From Methylocystis sp. (lineage in GTDB: Bacteria; Pseudomonadota; Alphaproteobacteria; Rhizobiales; Beijerinckiaceae): DNA of 7,239 bases. The notes under the pieces were generated by a model, which was not told where the DNA came from, ran no database searches, and was given only the letters and a program-made list of their open reading frames with translations. The stretch is taken from positions 1 to 7,239 of the forward strand of contig JALRFG010000100.1 of the NCBI GenBank assembly GCA_023253795.1, read 5' to 3'. Both the position numbers and the translations under genes were made by a program. Below, one piece after another: positions 5,147 to 7,239 of the stretch. Positions within the stretch are counted from its first letter, which is position 1; every line of letters begins with the position of its first letter.

Positions 5147-5572
5147 ATGTCGCGACCACCGCTGAATTCGCCCTTTCTGCTCGGCTTTGATGAGATCGAG
5201 CGCGCGCTGGATCGGGTCGCCCGCAATGCGCCTGATGGCTATCCGCCCTATAATATTGAACGACTGCCACGCAGCGCGTCGGAGCCGGAACGTCTGCGGA
5301 TCACGCTTGCTGTCGCCGGCTTCACCCGCGATCAGCTCGATGTGTCGCTGGAGGAGAACCAGCTTGTCATTCGCGGCCGACAGGTCGAGGATCGCGAGCG
5401 TCACTTCCTGCATCGCGGCATCGCCGCCCGTCAGTTTCAACGCGCTTTTCTGCTCGCCGAAGGCATGCAGGTGCTGGGCGCAGATCTCGTCAACGGACTG
5501 CTGTCGATTGATCTCGTGCGGCCGGAGCCGGAGCGCATCGTCAAGAAGATCGATATTTCAGCGCGCGATTAA
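5147..5572 (+). CDS. hsp20: Small heat-shock protein, Hsp20/alpha-crystallin family
   Basis: Cytoplasmic ATP-independent holdase chaperone of 141 residues that binds unfolding proteins for later refolding by DnaK/ClpB. The N-terminal arm (1-32) carries FLLGFDEIERALDRVA, typical of rhizobial class A small heat-shock proteins. The alpha-crystallin domain runs from about Pro33 (PPYNIERL) to residue 128. It includes the strand pair RITLAVAGF and LDVSLEENQLVIRG and the signature A112-DLVNG-L-L ending in LSIDLVRPEPE. The C-terminal I135-D-I137 is the I-x-I motif used in oligomer assembly. All hallmarks are present and the length is normal. ATG at 5147 is preferred over the in-frame TTG at 5105, which lies within the leader hairpin. 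The ribosome site is weak (AGGG). A heat-shock promoter precedes it, and the gene stops 15 bases before the convergent iron permease. Confidence 0.94.
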   Translation: MSRPPLNSPFLLGFDEIERALDRVARNAPDGYPPYNIERLPRSASEPERLRITLAVAGFTRDQLDVSLEENQLVIRGRQVEDRERHFLHRGIAARQFQRAFLLAEGMQVLGADLVNGLLSIDLVRPEPERIVKKIDISARD

Positions 5573-5602
5573 AACAATTGGTCGCGCTTATTGCGGCGCG
5601 AC
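5569..5602 (-). terminator. Terminator of the iron-uptake genes
   Basis: On the minus strand a 7-bp stem (GTCGCGC and GCGCGAC, 5602-5596 with 5587-5581) has an 8-base loop and is followed by CAATTGTTTTAA. The TAA stop of the permease lies inside the loop, so the hairpin overlaps the coding end. A competing stem, GCGCGA 5563-5568 with TCGCGC 5582-5587, could serve the convergent hsp20 transcript. Confidence 0.55.
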
Positions 5603-6418
5603 CCGCGCCGGCTTTGGCGCAACAGGCGCCATGAGTTTTGTCGCGCCAAAAATTGCGACAAGGGTCACCAGCCAGGCGACGACCTGCAATCCCGACGGCT
5701 GATCGGCATAGCCCACCAGCGTGTGCAGCACGCGGCCGGGAATGCTTTTGTCGGATAGAAGCCATGAGCTGTCCCACAGCGTATCGGACAATGCGGTGAT
5801 CACGCCCGCCTGCTGCAAAAACCCAACGCATTGCGCAGCGAGACCAGCGGCGAGCAACGTGATCAGCTTGGTGGTCACAGCGAAAAGGTGTTTGGGCGGA
5901 ATGGTCACCAGACCATAGAAGGTCGCAAAGCTTGTCGCAGCGCCCAGCGTCAGCCCCATCACGCCGCCCAGAAACACATCGAGGCCGGATTCGCCAGAGG
6001 CGAGCACGCCATAGAGAAACAGCGCCACTTCCGCGCCCTCGCGCAAAATGGCGAGACCGACGACGCTGGCCAGCGCGTAGAGCGTACGGTCTCCAGCGGC
6101 CACCGCCTTGCCCACCGACGATAATTCCTGCGCCATTTCACGGCCATGGCGCGCCATCCAGATATTATGCCAGGCGAGCATGCCGACAGCGAGCGCCAGT
6201 ACGGCGGCGTTGAACAATTCCTGTCCGCTGCCGGCGAAAGAACGCGACAGGCGATCAGCGAACATTGCGACGATCAACGCGCCCAACGCCCCCGCAGCGA
6301 CGCCGCCCAGCACATAACGACCGGCGAAGGGAACGCCGCGCGTGACCGCCATCACAATGCCGACGATCAGACCGGCCTCAATGGCCTCGCGAAAAACGAT
6401 GATCAACGCGCCGAGCAT
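5588..6418 (-). CDS. FTR1-family iron permease
   Basis: Inner-membrane iron transporter of 276 residues related to yeast Ftr1p, bacterial EfeU and FtrC. It carries both REXXE motifs that bind and move iron: Arg10-Glu-Ala-Ile-Glu14 in the first helix (FREAIEAG) and Arg126-Glu-Gly-Ala-Glu130 in the fourth (LREGAEVALF). About seven transmembrane helices can be read, near residues 3-25, 36-54, 68-88, 113-135, 148-171, 178-200 and 244-263. The conserved LVGYADQPSGLQ segment precedes the last one. ATG at 6418 has GGAGAG a few bases upstream. The cupredoxin gene ends 26 bases before it, so the two are co-transcribed and likely form one ferrous/ferric uptake system. No P19-like iron-binding protein or ferredoxin partner lies within the window, so the substrate oxidation state and electron route cannot be inferred here. 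Confidence 0.95.
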   Translation of the reverse strand: MLGALIIVFREAIEAGLIVGIVMAVTRGVPFAGRYVLGGVAAGALGALIVAMFADRLSRSFAGSGQELFNAAVLALAVGMLAWHNIWMARHGREMAQELSSVGKAVAAGDRTLYALASVVGLAILREGAEVALFLYGVLASGESGLDVFLGGVMGLTLGAATSFATFYGLVTIPPKHLFAVTTKLITLLAAGLAAQCVGFLQQAGVITALSDTLWDSSWLLSDKSIPGRVLHTLVGYADQPSGLQVVAWLVTLVAIFGATKLMAPVAPKPARVAPQ

Positions 6419-6444
6419 ATTCTCTCCGAAATGATGCGCCGAAA

Positions 6445-6777
6445 TTATTCGGCGACGATTTCGCCTTTAGCGGAGTCCTCGTGGAATTCGCCAAAGAATT
6501 TATAACGACCTGCTTTAAGCGGCCGCAGCGTGAAGCTCGCCTCGCTGTTCGCCGGCACGATTTTTTCGATCCGCAGCGGCTTACTCTCGAACTCCTCCGG
6601 CGTGGCGTCGAGATTTTTCACAACCAGCGTCGCCGCCTTATCGGCCGGAATATGCAATTCGGCGGGATCGAATTTGTGATACTTGATGGTCAGGGTGAAG
6701 CTGTCCTGCGCCATTGCGGCGCTCGAAAGACCGACGCCGGCGATGAAAGCTGCGAGGATCGATGTAAATTTTGTCAT
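6445..6777 (-). CDS. Periplasmic cupredoxin-like protein of the iron-uptake system (FtrB/EfeO-N type)
   Basis: Secreted protein of 110 residues. A Sec signal peptide with cleavage after Ala23 (AMA-Q) precedes one cupredoxin-fold domain that fills the mature protein. It matches cupredoxins linked to FTR1 permeases: a YHKFDPAELHIP strand, LVVKNLDATPEEFES, LRIEKIVPA and a C-terminal LKAGRYKFFGEFHEDSAKGEI. The mature chain has no cysteine, so a type 1 blue-copper site is excluded; candidate metal ligands are Glu61/62/64, His42 and His99. Members of this type are thought to handle or oxidise iron at the periplasmic face for the permease. The start at 6777 has GGAG five bases upstream. The gene heads the pair with the FTR1 permease. 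Confidence 0.9.
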   Translation of the reverse strand: MTKFTSILAAFIAGVGLSSAAMAQDSFTLTIKYHKFDPAELHIPADKAATLVVKNLDATPEEFESKPLRIEKIVPANSEASFTLRPLKAGRYKFFGEFHEDSAKGEIVAE

Positions 6778-6803
6778 GGGTCTCCGCCATATTCTGTTGT
6801 CGC

Positions 6804-6840
6804 CCTCCTCTCAGTTAGGAGGCGCGCGCGATGAAATCAA
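6804..6840 (-). promoter_or_regulatory. Possible promoter and operator of the cupredoxin-FTR1 operon
   Basis: On the minus strand TTGATT (6840-6835) and TAACTG (6817-6812) are separated by 17 bases and could be -35 and -10 boxes, with transcription starting near 6805; the -10 is a poor match. A 6-bp inverted repeat, CCTCCT (6804-6809) and AGGAGG (6817-6822), straddles the -10 and may be an operator. I see no clear Fur, Irr or RirA box. Confidence 0.3.
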
Positions 6841-6865
6841 AGCCGCGAGGACTGGATTATTTCCA

Positions 6866-6882
6866 GAAAGGCCGGACGGGCC
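6866..6882 (-). terminator. Weak terminator-like hairpin after the lipoprotein gene
   Basis: On the minus strand GGCC (6882-6879) and GGCC (6873-6870) pair across a 5-base loop and are followed by TTTCT, four bases after the stop codon. The stem is short, so read-through into the iron genes is possible. Confidence 0.3.
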
Positions 6883-6885
6883 GCC

Positions 6886-7218
6886 TTAGCCGGGATAGCC
6901 GTGTCGCGATTTCGAGGCGCGAACCAGCGAAAGGGCGCGCCCGTCCTGACCGGCGGCGCAGGCCGTATCGGCTTCGCTGATTTCGCCCTGAATCTGGTTG
7001 TAAACGCTCTGATTGACGTGCCCGGTCTTGAGATCGTTCTCCATCACCGAGCGATAGCGGGCGATGGCCGCGCCGCAGCCGGAGCCGGCGGGCGAAGCGG
7101 CGCTCTGCTGCGCGGCGGGCCCGGCTGGATCGACGACCGGTCCGGTCTGCGGCGAACTGTTGCAGCCGGCGAGCAAAACAACCGCGATGGCGGGAGCGAC
7201 GAGGGGAAGGAAACGCAT
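6886..7218 (-). CDS. Small lipoprotein, function unknown
   Basis: Lipoprotein precursor of 110 residues. Residues 1-19 form a lipoprotein signal with the lipobox Leu16-Ala-Gly-Cys19, so the mature protein should be lipidated on Cys19. Asn at +2 does not suggest the inner-membrane retention signal (Asp), but that rule is not firm in this class. A Pro/Ala/Ser-rich linker spans about 20-47. The conserved part, residues 48-110, contains Cys48 and Cys87, which could form a disulfide, the segment RYRSVMENDLKTGHVNQSVY and the C-terminal SLVRASKSRHGYP. I do not recognise a named domain; similar small conserved proteins occur in Rhizobiales. ATG at 7218 has GGAGG five bases upstream. It lies 108 bases upstream of the cupredoxin gene on the same strand, but that gap and a possible terminator leave co-transcription open. 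Confidence 0.85.
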   Translation of the reverse strand: MRFLPLVAPAIAVVLLAGCNSSPQTGPVVDPAGPAAQQSAASPAGSGCGAAIARYRSVMENDLKTGHVNQSVYNQIQGEISEADTACAAGQDGRALSLVRASKSRHGYPG

Positions 7219-7239
7219 CCGGACCTCCGATGATAAGGC

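Noticed and set aside
5042..5440. A 132-codon minus-strand open frame overlapping hsp20 and its promoter
   Set aside because: It is antisense to the alpha-crystallin domain and runs through the predicted divergent promoters.
6851..6870. Irr or Fur box in the iron operon promoter (TTTCCAGAAA)
   Set aside because: The 4+2+4 palindrome is too short and does not match the iron-control-element or Fur consensus.
1..7239. Mobile element, phage, toxin-antitoxin, CRISPR or defence system
   Set aside because: No transposase, integrase, direct-repeat array, tRNA or known defence domain was seen on either strand; the EVE domain alone is not evidence of a defence system.

Overview
The window reads as a chromosomal segment of a GC-rich alphaproteobacterium, most likely of the Hyphomicrobiales (Rhizobiales). 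The evidence is the set of lineage-typical genes: the cell-cycle phosphotransferase ChpT, the periplasmic DUF1134/EipA protein, a DUF6460 membrane protein, a Rhizobiales-type membrane-anchored coiled-coil protein and an FTR1-cupredoxin iron-uptake pair. Nothing points to a plasmid, phage or genomic island: there are no transposases, integrases, tRNAs or CRISPR arrays, and base composition looks even throughout.

Layout. Positions 1-154 are noncoding and hold two strong hairpins, the first a textbook rho-independent terminator for a gene left of the window. chpT (minus, 155-886) is divergent from cysQ (plus, 1080-1898), which appears to start at an ATT codon. eipA (plus, 2035-2634) follows and ends at a clear stem-loop terminator. 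A perfect 19-bp palindrome (2742-2760) precedes a probable plus-strand operon: a membrane-anchored coiled-coil protein (2826-3758), a YciI-family protein with a TTG start (3801-4085) and an EVE-domain protein (4085-4501) coupled to it by a one-base overlap. The right part holds a divergent pair, the DUF6460 membrane protein (minus, 4577-4957) and a small heat-shock protein (plus, 5147-5572). Last comes a minus-strand block: a lipoprotein (6886-7218), a cupredoxin-like periplasmic protein (6445-6777) and an FTR1 iron permease (5588-6418).

How the parts fit. ChpT passes phosphate from CckA to CtrA, and eipA is a direct CtrA target in Brucella, so two members of one regulatory circuit lie 1.1 kb apart, although no full CtrA box is visible here. 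The cupredoxin and permease form a minimal Ftr/Efe-type iron importer. The most striking non-coding structure lies between the DUF6460 gene and hsp20. Two mirror-image heat-shock (RpoH) promoters, each CTTGAA-N17-CCAT, share an 11-bp perfect inverted repeat and predict leaders of almost equal length on both sides. This would make the uncharacterised DUF6460 membrane protein a heat-shock gene. The hsp20 leader can also fold so that its weak ribosome-binding site is paired, a possible RNA thermometer.

I see no wholly new multi-gene system. The leads most worth checking are the ATT start of cysQ, the paired heat-shock promoters with their inverted repeat, the hsp20 leader and the palindrome before the coiled-coil gene.
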